Of a stretch of DNA of 38,163 bases, positions 7,267-15,518 are shown piece after piece. Numbering within the stretch: the first letter of the stretch is position 1; each line of letters opens with the position of its first letter. Below the pieces are notes generated by a model, which saw only the letters and a list, made by a program, of their open reading frames with translations, was not told the DNA's origin and did not search any database. Both the position numbers and the translations under genes were made by a program. The stretch covers positions 1 to 38,163 of the forward strand of contig JBICID010000120.1 in the NCBI GenBank assembly GCA_043101615.1. The letters are read 5' to 3'. This DNA is from JBLHKT01 sp043101615. Its GTDB lineage: Bacteria; Planctomycetota; Phycisphaerae; Phycisphaerales; UBA1924.

Positions 7267-10200
7267 TCACTCGGTGGCGGGGAGTTCCTGCTGCGCGCCG
7301 TCGGGCGGCCTCGTGCCCGAGGACGACGACCCGCCGGTCCCGCGCGACCAGACGAACGGCGCCGCCACCGCGATCGACGAGTACGTGCCGATCAGCACGC
7401 CGATCAGCAGCGTGTAGCTGAACGAGCGGACACCGCTGCCGCCCGAAGTGTACAGGATCAGCACCGCGACCAGCGTCGTGCCCGACGTGATCACCGTCCG
7501 GCTGATCGTCTGGTTGATCGACTCGTTGATGACGCGCCTGGAGGCGTACGGCAGCCGCCCGCGGTTCTCGCGGATGCGGTCCATGATGATGATCGTGTCG
7601 TTGAGCGAGTACCCGATGATCGTCAGCAGCGCCGCGATCAGGTTCAGGTCGATCTTGAACGGCTCGATGCCCAGCTGCGAGGCCATCTGTCCCAGCTTCG
7701 GCGAGTCGTGCAGGATCTCCGCCAGCGCGATCAGCCCGATGCACGTCAGCACGTCGTGCAACAGCGTGACGATCGCCGCCATCGAGTACCGCACCGAGCC
7801 GAACCGCACCCAGATGTACAGCAGGATCAGCATCATCGACAGCAGCACCGCCACCACGGCCTGGCCCTGGAACTGCTCGGCGATCACCGAGCTGAAGTTC
7901 TGCACGCTGGCGTCGGTCGTCGGGTTGGTCAGCGCCTCGCGGACCAGGTTCCACTCGCGCCGCGCCACGTCGGCCCGCCACGCGTCCTCGTTGTCGAAGA
8001 ACCCCAGCCCCTCGTCCACGACCAGCACCACCGCGGTCTCGACCGCGCCGTCGTTGCCCCGCAGCACACGCACCTCATGCGTGCGCTGCAGCGTGTCGGA
8101 GAAGTCCGGCTTGGAGCGCATGATGCGCAGCCGCTGCTGGAGCTGAGATTTGGTCACGCGGGGCGACAGGTCCTCCAGCAGGATCGCCACGCCGCCGAGA
8201 TACTCCGTCACGTTGTCCAGGATGTCCGGACGACCCAGCGACTCACCCAGGTTCTCGCTGGTGATCGGCTCGACTGGGGCCCCGTCCACGCTCACCGCGT
8301 CGGAGCCGTCGAACGACAGCGCCGGGAACGCGTCGATCTCATCGATGAACGCCTCCACGATCGCCGCCAGCACCGCGTCGGCGTTGGTCGCGTAGGTCTT
8401 CACCTGGAACGAGCTGGACGTGATGCCGTCCGCCCGGGCGTTCACCGCCAGCACGTCGGCGTTCCGGAGCGCCACCAGCGGGTCGCCCTCCTCCAGATCC
8501 TCCGCGATGGCGTGCACCCGCTCCTCGACATCCGGTCGCTCGAGGGTCATGCGTGCATCGCCGTCGTCGGGGTCGTCGGTCAGCCTCAGGTTGAACTTGA
8601 CCGAGGTGCCGCCCCGGAACTCGGTGTCGAGCATCTTCTCGCCGCGCGTGGCGACCATGAACAGCCCGACCGAGACGTACCCGACCGACACGAACAGGAA
8701 GACCCAGCGGAGCCCGATCCAGTCGATCCTGGGCTCCAGGATGCGGTCCACGATCGGCGCCGCCGTCGGCAGCATGCTCATGTTCCGGACCTTCACCCGG
8801 TCCACCAGCACCGCGAAGATGATGCGGCTGATCACCAGCGCCGAGAACAGCGTCGAGACCACGCCGATGCCCAGCGTGATCGCGAAGCCCTTGATCTCCT
8901 GCGTGCCGGTGTACGCCAGCACGAAGCACACGATCAGGTTCGTCACGTTGCCGTCCACGATCGACGACATCGCCTTCTCGAAGCCCAGCTTCACCGCCGG
9001 ACGCAGGTCCATCCCCTTGCGCTGCTCCTCGCGGATGCGCTCGAAGATCAGCACGTTCGCGTCCACCGCCATGCCGAACGTCAGGATCACGCCGGCGATA
9101 CCCGGAAGCGTGAACGCCGCCTGCGCCATCGCCATCGCCCCGAGGATCATCAGCGCGTTGCACCCCAGGCAGATCACCGCGACCAGGCCGTACCCGAAGT
9201 AGTACACGATCATGAAGGCGCTCACCGCCACCAGCGCGATCACGCCCGCCCTCAGCCCCGCCTCCAGGTTGTCCTGCCCGAGCTCGGGCGCGATGATGTC
9301 CTCGGACAGCGGCTCCGGGGCCAGGCGAGCCTGCAGCGAGCCCGCGTTGAGCACCCGGATCACGTAGTTCAGCTCGTCGGGCGGGAAGTCGCCCTGGATG
9401 ATGCCCGAGTTCGAGATGCGCGAGTTGATGTTCGGCGCCGTCACCACGGCCCCGTCCAGCACCACCGCCATCGAGTTGCCCGTGTTCGAGCCCGTCATCT
9501 CGCCCAGCAGCGCCGCGCCCCGAGCGTCCATCCGGAACCCGATCGCCGGGCGACCCAGCTCGTCCGCCGTCGGGTACGAGTCGGCCAGGCCCCACTGCCC
9601 CTCGGACTGCGACAGGCGCAGACCGCGCGTGTCCCACAGCAGCATGTAGTACTCGCCCTGGTACCGCTCCACCACGAAGCCCCGGGCCGCGAAGAAACCG
9701 CGCGGGTCCGCCTCCATCGCCTCGAGCTGCGGGATCGAGTCGTAGAAGTTGCTCGGCTGGTCGATCGGGAACCACTGCGTGTCGCGCGACCGCACGTTCC
9801 GCGGGCCCTTCTCCAGAAGCTGGTCACGCAGGTCCTGCTCGTCCGGGTGCGTCACCACCGCCCCGGGGCTCCCCTGCGCGTCCACCGCGATCCGGAACTC
9901 CAGCACGCCCGACCCCGCCAGCAGACGCTTCAGATCCTCCGGATCGTCCAGCGAGCGACGGTTGGCGGTGTAGGTGTCGTACGCCGCGATCGCGGCGTCG
10001 ATCTCGTCGACCAGCTCCGGGTGCTCGTCCTTCAGGCGGGCGATGGTCCGCTGGTACGGGCTCGCGATCACGACCATCTCGCCGTCGGCGTCCTCGAGCC
10101 GCTTTTCCTGCCGGGACAGCTCCAGCGCCCGGCGCAGCTCCTCCGGGTCCAGCGTCGAGGCCAGCGCCTGCTCGCGCAGGGCCTCGTACTCCAGCTCCGC

Positions 10201-10764
10201 CGAGGCCACCTGGTCGGACAGGTCGTTGATCTCCGACTCTGGACGCTCGGCGTCCACCGCCGCGTCACGCATCGCGCGGTACGCCCGGGCCTGGTCCAGC
10301 GTCACCGCGGCGCTCCGCAGCAGCTCGAGCCGCGACTCGCTGTTCCCGGCGAGCCGGCTCAGCTCAGCGCCGCGCTCGTCCTCGGGCAGACGCATGATCC
10401 GGTCGAACTCCGCCCCCGAGATCGACTGCGACTCCAGCGCCGCGAGCTTCTCCTCGAACGCCTCACGCAGCTCACGCACCTCGTCGCCCGGCAGCGGCAT
10501 CGAGATCTCCAGCCGGTCCTGCCCCTGCGCCACCATCTGAATCTCGAACAGCCCGTTCGGATCCACACGCTCCTTGAGCACCTGGATCGTCTTGGCCATC
10601 GCGTCCGGGCCGGCCGAGGGCTCGAGCTGCACGGCGTAGATCAGCGTCACGCCGCCCCGCAGGTCCTTGCCCAGGCGCAGGTTCTTGCTCGGCGGGAAGG
10701 CCATCGAGCTCATCAGGACGAGCAGCGCGACGACAAAGATCGAGTTCCGGAGAATGTGGCGCAT
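7267..10764 (-). CDS. secDF: SecDF fusion, protein translocase subunit
   Basis: Inner-membrane RND-family protein that uses the proton-motive force to help SecYEG complete export. SecD and SecF are fused in one 1165-residue chain; ordinary SecDF fusions are about 740-860. SecD part: first membrane segment at 8-23, GKDLRGGVTL at 32-41, the second half of the periplasmic region from about 284, then the membrane block 500-655 with GMAVDANVLIFERIREEQ at 564-581. SecF part: begins near 680, with DTEFRGGTSVKF around 713-724 and the motif YSLNDTIIIMDRIREN near the C-terminus. The excess length comes mainly from a charged, helix-prone insert at about 93-283, plus long periplasmic loops. The ATG 10762-10764 lies 45 bases after yajC, in the order tgt-yajC-secDF, so it is likely cotranscribed with yajC. 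Confidence 0.96.
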   Translation of the reverse strand: MRHILRNSIFVVALLVLMSSMAFPPSKNLRLGKDLRGGVTLIYAVQLEPSAGPDAMAKTIQVLKERVDPNGLFEIQMVAQGQDRLEISMPLPGDEVRELREAFEEKLAALESQSISGAEFDRIMRLPEDERGAELSRLAGNSESRLELLRSAAVTLDQARAYRAMRDAAVDAERPESEINDLSDQVASAELEYEALREQALASTLDPEELRRALELSRQEKRLEDADGEMVVIASPYQRTIARLKDEHPELVDEIDAAIAAYDTYTANRRSLDDPEDLKRLLAGSGVLEFRIAVDAQGSPGAVVTHPDEQDLRDQLLEKGPRNVRSRDTQWFPIDQPSNFYDSIPQLEAMEADPRGFFAARGFVVERYQGEYYMLLWDTRGLRLSQSEGQWGLADSYPTADELGRPAIGFRMDARGAALLGEMTGSNTGNSMAVVLDGAVVTAPNINSRISNSGIIQGDFPPDELNYVIRVLNAGSLQARLAPEPLSEDIIAPELGQDNLEAGLRAGVIALVAVSAFMIVYYFGYGLVAVICLGCNALMILGAMAMAQAAFTLPGIAGVILTFGMAVDANVLIFERIREEQRKGMDLRPAVKLGFEKAMSSIVDGNVTNLIVCFVLAYTGTQEIKGFAITLGIGVVSTLFSALVISRIIFAVLVDRVKVRNMSMLPTAAPIVDRILEPRIDWIGLRWVFLFVSVGYVSVGLFMVATRGEKMLDTEFRGGTSVKFNLRLTDDPDDGDARMTLERPDVEERVHAIAEDLEEGDPLVALRNADVLAVNARADGITSSSFQVKTYATNADAVLAAIVEAFIDEIDAFPALSFDGSDAVSVDGAPVEPITSENLGESLGRPDILDNVTEYLGGVAILLEDLSPRVTKSQLQQRLRIMRSKPDFSDTLQRTHEVRVLRGNDGAVETAVVLVVDEGLGFFDNEDAWRADVARREWNLVREALTNPTTDASVQNFSSVIAEQFQGQAVVAVLLSMMLILLYIWVRFGSVRYSMAAIVTLLHDVLTCIGLIALAEILHDSPKLGQMASQLGIEPFKIDLNLIAALLTIIGYSLNDTIIIMDRIRENRGRLPYASRRVINESINQTISRTVITSGTTLVAVLILYTSGGSGVRSFSYTLLIGVLIGTYSSIAVAAPFVWSRGTGGSSSSGTRPPDGAQQELPATE

Positions 10765-10809
10765 CGGCGTGGTTCCGTGGAGTCTGCTTGAGAGAGCCTC
10801 AGAGAAGGG

Positions 10810-11304
10810 TCAGACGGCGGCGGGCTGCTTGGAGACCTCGGACTTCGGCTCGATCGCTTCGCCACCGCCACCGCCCGCGTTCGCGTGCTTCACCACGCGG
10901 ACCACCGCCGACTTGACGAACCGGATCGTGGTCTTGTTGGTGTCGTCCACGCGGACCACGACCTCGTCTGGCGTGATCTCGGTGAGGGTCCCGATCATGC
11001 CGCCGGACAGCTGCACGCGGTCGTGGCGGGCCAGGGAGCTCATCAGCTCGTTCTTGGCCTTCTTCTCGCGACGCCCGCTCATGAACGTCGTGAAGATCAT
11101 CAGCACCAGGAACCCCAGGATCAGGGGCAGGAACATGCTGCCGAACGGGCTGGCCGGCTGCCCACTACCCGTGCCGGGGCCCACGCCGCCGCCTGGCGCC
11201 GTTTCCTGCCCCGGGGGCGGGGGGGCCGACTCGGCGCCGACCATGCCGCCGACGCCCTCCTGAAGTGCGAGAACCGGGAGTGTGAAGAGTGTGTCGATGT
11301 CCAT
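10810..11304 (-). CDS. yajC: preprotein translocase subunit YajC
   Basis: Small membrane protein associated with SecDF. It is 164 residues long, longer than the usual 85-115, because an N-terminal stretch rich in Pro and Gly precedes the membrane segment. The core is typical: membrane helix FLPLILGFLVLMIFTTF (about 58-74), then basic MSGRREKKAKNELMSSLARHDRVQLSGGMIGTLTEI, which is the YajC signature, and DDTNKTTIRFVKSAVVRVV. The tail has a poly-Gly stretch. The ATG at 11302-11304 was chosen as the first Met in frame after the tgt gene. A hairpin and a TACCAT hexamer lie upstream, suggesting an internal promoter between tgt and yajC. Confidence 0.92.
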   Translation of the reverse strand: MDIDTLFTLPVLALQEGVGGMVGAESAPPPPGQETAPGGGVGPGTGSGQPASPFGSMFLPLILGFLVLMIFTTFMSGRREKKAKNELMSSLARHDRVQLSGGMIGTLTEITPDEVVVRVDDTNKTTIRFVKSAVVRVVKHANAGGGGGEAIEPKSEVSKQPAAV

Positions 11305-11392
11305 TCGGACTCCGGGTCTGGGGCCGGGTCGCGCCAGAGGCGGATACGGCGGTTCGGGTTCGGGGCGGGCCGGACCGGTCCGCTGAGCCCCA

Positions 11393-11437
11393 ATGGTAGG
11401 GCCCCCGGTCGCGGGTTCATGGGGATCCGCGACCGGG
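11393..11437 (-). promoter_or_regulatory. 11-bp hairpin followed by a TACCAT hexamer between tgt and yajC
   Basis: Perfect 11-base arms (CCCGGTCGCGG) lie at 11404-11414 and 11427-11437 with a 12-base loop. Reading the minus strand, TACCAT (11393-11398) begins five bases after the hairpin. If it is a -10 box, yajC-secDF would have a leader of about 80 bases. No U-tract follows the stem. Confidence 0.45.
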
Positions 11438-11450
11438 ATTTGCGTTCCGC

Positions 11451-12719
11451 TCAGCCGGCCGAGGCCGGGCGATGCTCCACCAGGTCCGCGCACCGGGGCC
11501 ACTGCTCCCCGAACCGCGCCCACGCCGCCCCGTCCCCGGAGGCATCGGCACTGATCGCCCCCCGCAGATCGCGCGTCAGACGCTGGAAATGACGCAGGTT
11601 GTGCAGCGACACCAGGATCGGCCCCAGCATCTCCCCGGAAACAAACAGGTGACGAAGATACGCTCGCGTGAACGGGGCACCGTCCGGGGTCGCCCAACCG
11701 TGGCAGGCGGGGTCGCACGCCGGGCAGTCGCACCCGGGCTCGATCGCACGGTCGTCCTCGCCGAACTTCGCGTTCTTGAGCCGCATCTGCCCCCCCTTCG
11801 TGAAGGCGTTGGCGTTGCGGGCGTTGCGCGTCGGCAGCACGCAGTCGAACATGTCCACCCCCGACAGCACCGCGCTCACGATGTCGCGCTCGTACCCCAC
11901 CCCCATCAGGTACCGGGGCTTGTCCTCGGGCAGCAGCGCGCTCGTGTACGACGTGATCCGGGCGATGTCCTCGGGCGACTCCCCCACCGCCACCCCCCCG
12001 ATCGCGTACCCCGGCAGGTCGATGTTGCAGACCCGCTCCGCCGACCACGCCCGTCGATCCAGGTCCGTCCCGCCCTGCACGATGCCGAACAGCGCCTGTT
12101 CGTCCGGGCGGGCGTGCGCCGCCTTGCACCGCTCCAGCCAACGCACCGTCCGCTCGTTGGCCAGCCCGAGCCGCTTGTCGTGGTCGTAGCCCGACCTGTC
12201 CGCGTCCCGCATCGCCGCGAGCCGGATGCGGGTCTGGTTCACCGGCCCGCGCTCGGGGTCCACCGAGGGCGGGCAGTCGTCGAAGGCCATGATGATGTCC
12301 GGCCCGAGACGGTTCTGGATCTGGATCGCCCGCTCGGGCGTCAGCCGGATCGTGGACCCGTCGATGATCGACCGGAACGACACCCCCTCGTCGTCGACCG
12401 CGTTGATGTCCGCCATCGAGTACGCCTGGTACCCGCCCGAGTCGGTCAGGATCGGCCCGTCCCAGTTCATGAACCGGTGCACCCCGCCCAGGCGCTGGAT
12501 CAGCTCCTCCCCCGGGCGGAGCATCAGGTGGTACGTGTTGTTCAGCAGGATCTCCGCCCCGGTCTGACGAACCTGGGCCGGCAGGATGCCCTTGACCGTG
12601 CCGCGCGTCCCCACGGGCATGAACGCGGGCGTCCCGAACTCGCCGTGCGGCGTCGAGACCACCCCGGCCCGGGCCCGCCCCGACCGGGCGGAAATCGTGA
12701 ACGTCAGCGGCTGGGGCAT
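11451..12719 (-). CDS. tgt: queuine tRNA-ribosyltransferase (tRNA-guanine transglycosylase)
   Basis: Exchanges guanine-34 for preQ1 in GUN-anticodon tRNAs, the key step of queuosine synthesis. At 422 residues it is somewhat longer than typical (about 370-380). Visible are GTPAFMPVGTRGTVKGI near the N-terminus, NNTYHLMLRPGEELI, the catalytic TDSGGYQAYS (Phe of the usual GGFQ replaced by Tyr), FDDCPPS, and the nucleophile segment MFDCVLPTRNARN. The C-terminal zinc site reads CDCPAC followed by a His about 26 residues later. The ATG 12717-12719 is six bases after TAGCCT with no Shine-Dalgarno. A degenerate QueC-like gene lies about 9 kb away, but no other queuosine genes are in the window. Confidence 0.97.
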   Translation of the reverse strand: MPQPLTFTISARSGRARAGVVSTPHGEFGTPAFMPVGTRGTVKGILPAQVRQTGAEILLNNTYHLMLRPGEELIQRLGGVHRFMNWDGPILTDSGGYQAYSMADINAVDDEGVSFRSIIDGSTIRLTPERAIQIQNRLGPDIIMAFDDCPPSVDPERGPVNQTRIRLAAMRDADRSGYDHDKRLGLANERTVRWLERCKAAHARPDEQALFGIVQGGTDLDRRAWSAERVCNIDLPGYAIGGVAVGESPEDIARITSYTSALLPEDKPRYLMGVGYERDIVSAVLSGVDMFDCVLPTRNARNANAFTKGGQMRLKNAKFGEDDRAIEPGCDCPACDPACHGWATPDGAPFTRAYLRHLFVSGEMLGPILVSLHNLRHFQRLTRDLRGAISADASGDGAAWARFGEQWPRCADLVEHRPASAG

Positions 12720-12725
12720 CGGGAA

Positions 12726-12731
12726 AGGCTA
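12726..12731 (-). promoter_or_regulatory. TAGCCT -10 hexamer, leaderless-type start of tgt
   Basis: TAGCCT is separated from the tgt ATG by six bases (TTCCCG). The rhomboid gene ends 31 bases upstream of this hexamer. No -35 box is seen. This is one of the weaker -10 matches in the leaderless set. Confidence 0.35.
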
Positions 12732-12762
12732 GGGAGCCCACGCCACACGCGGCGCTCCGGGC

Positions 12763-13725
12763 TTACTCCTCGCTCGCGCGGCTCAGGATCTGCCGCTCCT
12801 TCTTGGTCAGCGAGTGCAGCCCCGAGGCGCTGACCTTTCGCAGCACCCGGTCCACCTCGTCCTCGGACGGCTTGCGGGCCTTGCCGCGTTCGGACTTGTC
12901 TCCCCGCCCAGCGGACGTGCGCCGGCGCGTCGGCCTGGGCTTCTTCGGCTTGTTGGAGTTCTGGAAGACGTCGAAGAAGTCGCGGAGCAGGTGCGAGTTG
13001 CGGATGAAGAAGAACCCCGCGACCGCCCCGCCGATGTGCGCCGCGTCGCCTCCGGCGTTGGTCCCGAGCGTGAGCAGGTTCAGGGCCGCGAGACCCACGT
13101 ACCCGTACGCCATCCACTTCATCTTCAGCGGGATCGGCGGGAACAGGAGCTGCACGATCATGTTGGGCTGGATGTACGCGCACGCCACGATCACGCCGAA
13201 CACGCCCGCCGAGGCCCCGATCAGCGGCGTCCGGGGGTCGTTGATGAGAAACCCGACCATGTTCAGCAGCAGGTACGCCAGCGCCCCGAAGATGCCGCAG
13301 GTGAGGTAGAACGCCAGGTACTTCTTGCGACCGAGGTACTCCTCCACCATGCCGCCGAAGATGAACAGCCCGAACATGTTGAAGAAGATGTGCGACAGGT
13401 TCGCGTGCAGGAACTGGAAGGTGACGAACCGCCACACCTCGAGGGTCAGGTGCAGGTTCGCGCCCCCCTGCGGGTTCTGCGAGTAGAAGAAGAACGCACG
13501 CGCACTGGAGAAGTGCCCGAAGTACTCCAGCGGATCGCTGGCGAAGTTCGGCATGATCATCCGCGTCTTCTGCAGGAACCCCTGCATCACGAAGACCGCG
13601 ATGTTGATCACGATCAGCCACGTGTTCACCGACCAGCGGCTCATGCGCCCCGGACGCCGGCCGCCCGGGTCCGCCATCCCGCGCGAGCCACGCGGGCGTG
13701 AGTAGTCTCGGTCGTAGATGCCCAT
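12763..13725 (-). CDS. rhomboid family intramembrane serine protease
   Basis: Inner-membrane S54 protease of 320 residues. After a short basic N-terminus (MGIYDRDYSRPRGSRG), about six hydrophobic segments follow. WRFVTFQFLHANLSHIFFNM holds the paired His/Asn region of TM2, GASAGVFG the catalytic Ser, and AAHIGGAVAGF the catalytic His. The C-terminal tail is basic and ends in VDRVLRKVSASGLHSLTKKE then RQILSRASEE. A closely similar tail occurs on the neighbouring M50 protease. The start is taken at the ATG 13723-13725 because MGIYDRDY begins other planctomycete rhomboids as I recall them; the frame stays open further upstream. It lies 79 bases after the M50 gene. Substrate unknown. Confidence 0.92.
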   Translation of the reverse strand: MGIYDRDYSRPRGSRGMADPGGRRPGRMSRWSVNTWLIVINIAVFVMQGFLQKTRMIMPNFASDPLEYFGHFSSARAFFFYSQNPQGGANLHLTLEVWRFVTFQFLHANLSHIFFNMFGLFIFGGMVEEYLGRKKYLAFYLTCGIFGALAYLLLNMVGFLINDPRTPLIGASAGVFGVIVACAYIQPNMIVQLLFPPIPLKMKWMAYGYVGLAALNLLTLGTNAGGDAAHIGGAVAGFFFIRNSHLLRDFFDVFQNSNKPKKPRPTRRRTSAGRGDKSERGKARKPSEDEVDRVLRKVSASGLHSLTKKERQILSRASEE

Positions 13726-13762
13726 GCGTCCGCGGCCGTGCCTTTCCGATGGGGACAGAACC

Positions 13763-13779
13763 CGGGGCCTCGTGCCCCG
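13763..13779 (-). other. short GC hairpin between the M50 and rhomboid genes
   Basis: CGGGGC (13763-13768) pairs with GCCCCG (13774-13779) around a five-base loop in the 79-base gap. There is no U-tract. In this composition a 6-bp stem may be chance. Confidence 0.25.
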
Positions 13780-13804
13780 CGCCGGCGTGGGTGCCGGTGG
13801 GATG

Positions 13805-14881
13805 CTATCCCGCGCCGGGTTCCGAGGCCCGGCGCAGCGTCTCACGCTCCTCCGGGGTCAGCGCGTTCATCCCCTCGGACGAGATCTTCGCCAGGATCCG
13901 GTCCACCTCGGCCCGCTCCAGGTCACGCGGATCGGGCTCCGGTTCCGGGTCCGGCAACTCGAAGCCGTCGTCGGCCTCCGCGTGCGGGTCGTCGCCCGTC
14001 AGGTCCACCGGGCGCGGGTGGCGCTGCGCACGCGCCACGGGGCGATCCTCACCGCCCGATCGCAGGAACGCCAGCCGCCGGTGCTCCTGGTAGCACACCC
14101 AGATGCCCAGCCCCGCGATCACCAGCAGCGTGGTCTCCTCGCCCGCGACCGCGAACACCCCCAGCGCCCCGCCGCACACGATCCCGACCACCGCCGCGAC
14201 CTCCAGCGCCGGCCCCCGGCCCATGAACGACCACAGCACCGCGTGCAGCGCACGCCCCGCGTCCATCGGCAGCATCGGCAGCAGCAGGTTGAACAGGATC
14301 AGGATCGTGTTCACGTAGTGCAGGCTCCACAGCACCAGCAGCCATCTGGGCGACTCCCCGCCCGGCAGCGCAACGTCCGTCAGCAGCGTCGGCAGCGCCT
14401 CATACGGCGTGAAGAACACCGCCCGCAGGTTGTCCGTCGCGATGTAGATCGCCGCCGAAAGACCCACCCACAGCACCACGTTCACCAGCGGGCCCGCCAG
14501 CGACGTCATCAGCGTCGGACGCCAGTGGTTCGGCAGGTCGTGCTCCGCGAAACCGCCCAGAGGCCACATCACCACGCGCGTCGCCAACCCCTTGAAACGA
14601 CGACACGCCGCGACGTGCCCCAGCTCATGCGCCAAAACCACCACGAACAGCGAGACCACCAGCGGCACCGTGAACGCCAGCCCGACCCGGTCTCGGGACA
14701 CCGACCAGATCAGCTTCGACAGCACGTAGAACAGGAAGACCAGGTGCACACGGAACACGATCCCGAACGCCTTCGCGAACGGCACGCTCCAGTCGAGCGG
14801 GTTCTCCCCGTACCCCACCACGCGCTTCAGCCCAGCGACGATGATCTCCCCGCGGTCCTCCTCGGGGTGAGGGCCGTTCAT
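13805..14881 (-). CDS. M50 family (site-2-type) membrane zinc metalloprotease
   Basis: Polytopic membrane protein of 358 residues with the zinc motif HELGH inside a hydrophobic segment (VVVLAHELGHVAACRRF) and the second metal site MLPMDAGRALHAV. SLAGPLVNVVL follows the family pattern. No PDZ domain is seen, so it belongs to the SpoIVFB-like M50B side. The cytoplasmic tail is acidic (PEPEPDP) and ends in VDRILAKISSEGMNALTPEE then RETLRRASE, almost the same as the rhomboid tail next door. The start at 14879-14881 is preferred because its ATG overlaps the Nudix stop as ATGA, implying translational coupling. An ATG nine codons further up (14906-14908) is the alternative. Substrate unknown. Confidence 0.88.
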   Translation of the reverse strand: MNGPHPEEDRGEIIVAGLKRVVGYGENPLDWSVPFAKAFGIVFRVHLVFLFYVLSKLIWSVSRDRVGLAFTVPLVVSLFVVVLAHELGHVAACRRFKGLATRVVMWPLGGFAEHDLPNHWRPTLMTSLAGPLVNVVLWVGLSAAIYIATDNLRAVFFTPYEALPTLLTDVALPGGESPRWLLVLWSLHYVNTILILFNLLLPMLPMDAGRALHAVLWSFMGRGPALEVAAVVGIVCGGALGVFAVAGEETTLLVIAGLGIWVCYQEHRRLAFLRSGGEDRPVARAQRHPRPVDLTGDDPHAEADDGFELPDPEPEPDPRDLERAEVDRILAKISSEGMNALTPEERETLRRASEPGAG

Positions 14882-15489
14882 TCTCGGTTTGGAGGGCTGC
14901 TTGGGCATGGGCGATCGGTGACGTACCCCATTTGTCGGGCGAGCAACAGGCACAGCATGGACTTCCCGTCCGGGAGGTCCCCCGAGTCGATCCGGTCGAA
15001 CAGCACACCCACCGGAACAGGGTGGACCGTGAGCAGCTCCCCGTCGTCCAGGTCCTGCCCGACGTGCCTCAGCCCGGTCGCCACGAACAGCTCCATCCGC
15101 TCGTTGGTCAGACCCGGCGATGAGTAGAACCAGCCGAGGGGCACCACCGTTGCGGCCTCGTACCCGGTTTCCTCGCGAAGCTCGCGCAGCGCCGCTTGCG
15201 CCGGCTCCTCCCCGGGCTCGATCCCGCCCGCGGGCAGCTCGTCCAGCCAGCGGTCGATCGCGTGACGCTCGTTCCGCACCAGCACCGCGTGCGGGCCCGT
15301 CGGAGTCTCCAGGATCGGCAGCACGCACACCGCCCCCGGGTGCCGGATGCTCGTGCGCTCGTGCACGTCCCCGCCCTCGGAGCGGACCCGCTGCGCAACG
15401 ACCTCGAACGGGCCGGAGCGGTGCACCACACGCTGTTCGACCACGGGCCTGAGCGGGGGGTGCTCGTCCTGTCGCACGGGGATCTCCAC
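14878..15489 (-). CDS. Nudix hydrolase, ADP-ribose pyrophosphatase-like
   Basis: A 203-residue protein with a complete Nudix box: GIEPGEEPAQAALRELREET then G (pattern Gx5Ex7REUxEExGU). Upstream is a strand-rich N-terminal part with IRHPGAVCVLPI, and downstream YSSPGLTNERMELFVATGL, which is typical of ADP-sugar pyrophosphatases. The family cleaves nucleoside diphosphates linked to other moieties; the exact substrate cannot be read from sequence. The start is uncertain. GTG at 15487-15489 is the first candidate after the aldo/keto reductase stop (29 bases away) and gives an N-terminal strand region of family length; two later GTGs are possible. Its stop overlaps the M50 start. Confidence 0.87.
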   Translation of the reverse strand: MEIPVRQDEHPPLRPVVEQRVVHRSGPFEVVAQRVRSEGGDVHERTSIRHPGAVCVLPILETPTGPHAVLVRNERHAIDRWLDELPAGGIEPGEEPAQAALRELREETGYEAATVVPLGWFYSSPGLTNERMELFVATGLRHVGQDLDDGELLTVHPVPVGVLFDRIDSGDLPDGKSMLCLLLARQMGYVTDRPCPSSPPNRE

Positions 15490-15518
15490 GCCGTCGGTAT
15501 CGGGTGTTCGGGCTGCGC

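Noticed and set aside
6511..10791. 1426-codon open frame on the plus strand opposite secDF
   Set aside because: It is the antisense of a clear SecDF gene. Its product is Arg/His/Val-rich without motifs, as expected from the reverse of GC-biased codons.
11472..12833. 453-codon plus-strand frame opposite tgt
   Set aside because: Reverse of tgt; no motif, His/Arg/Val-rich.
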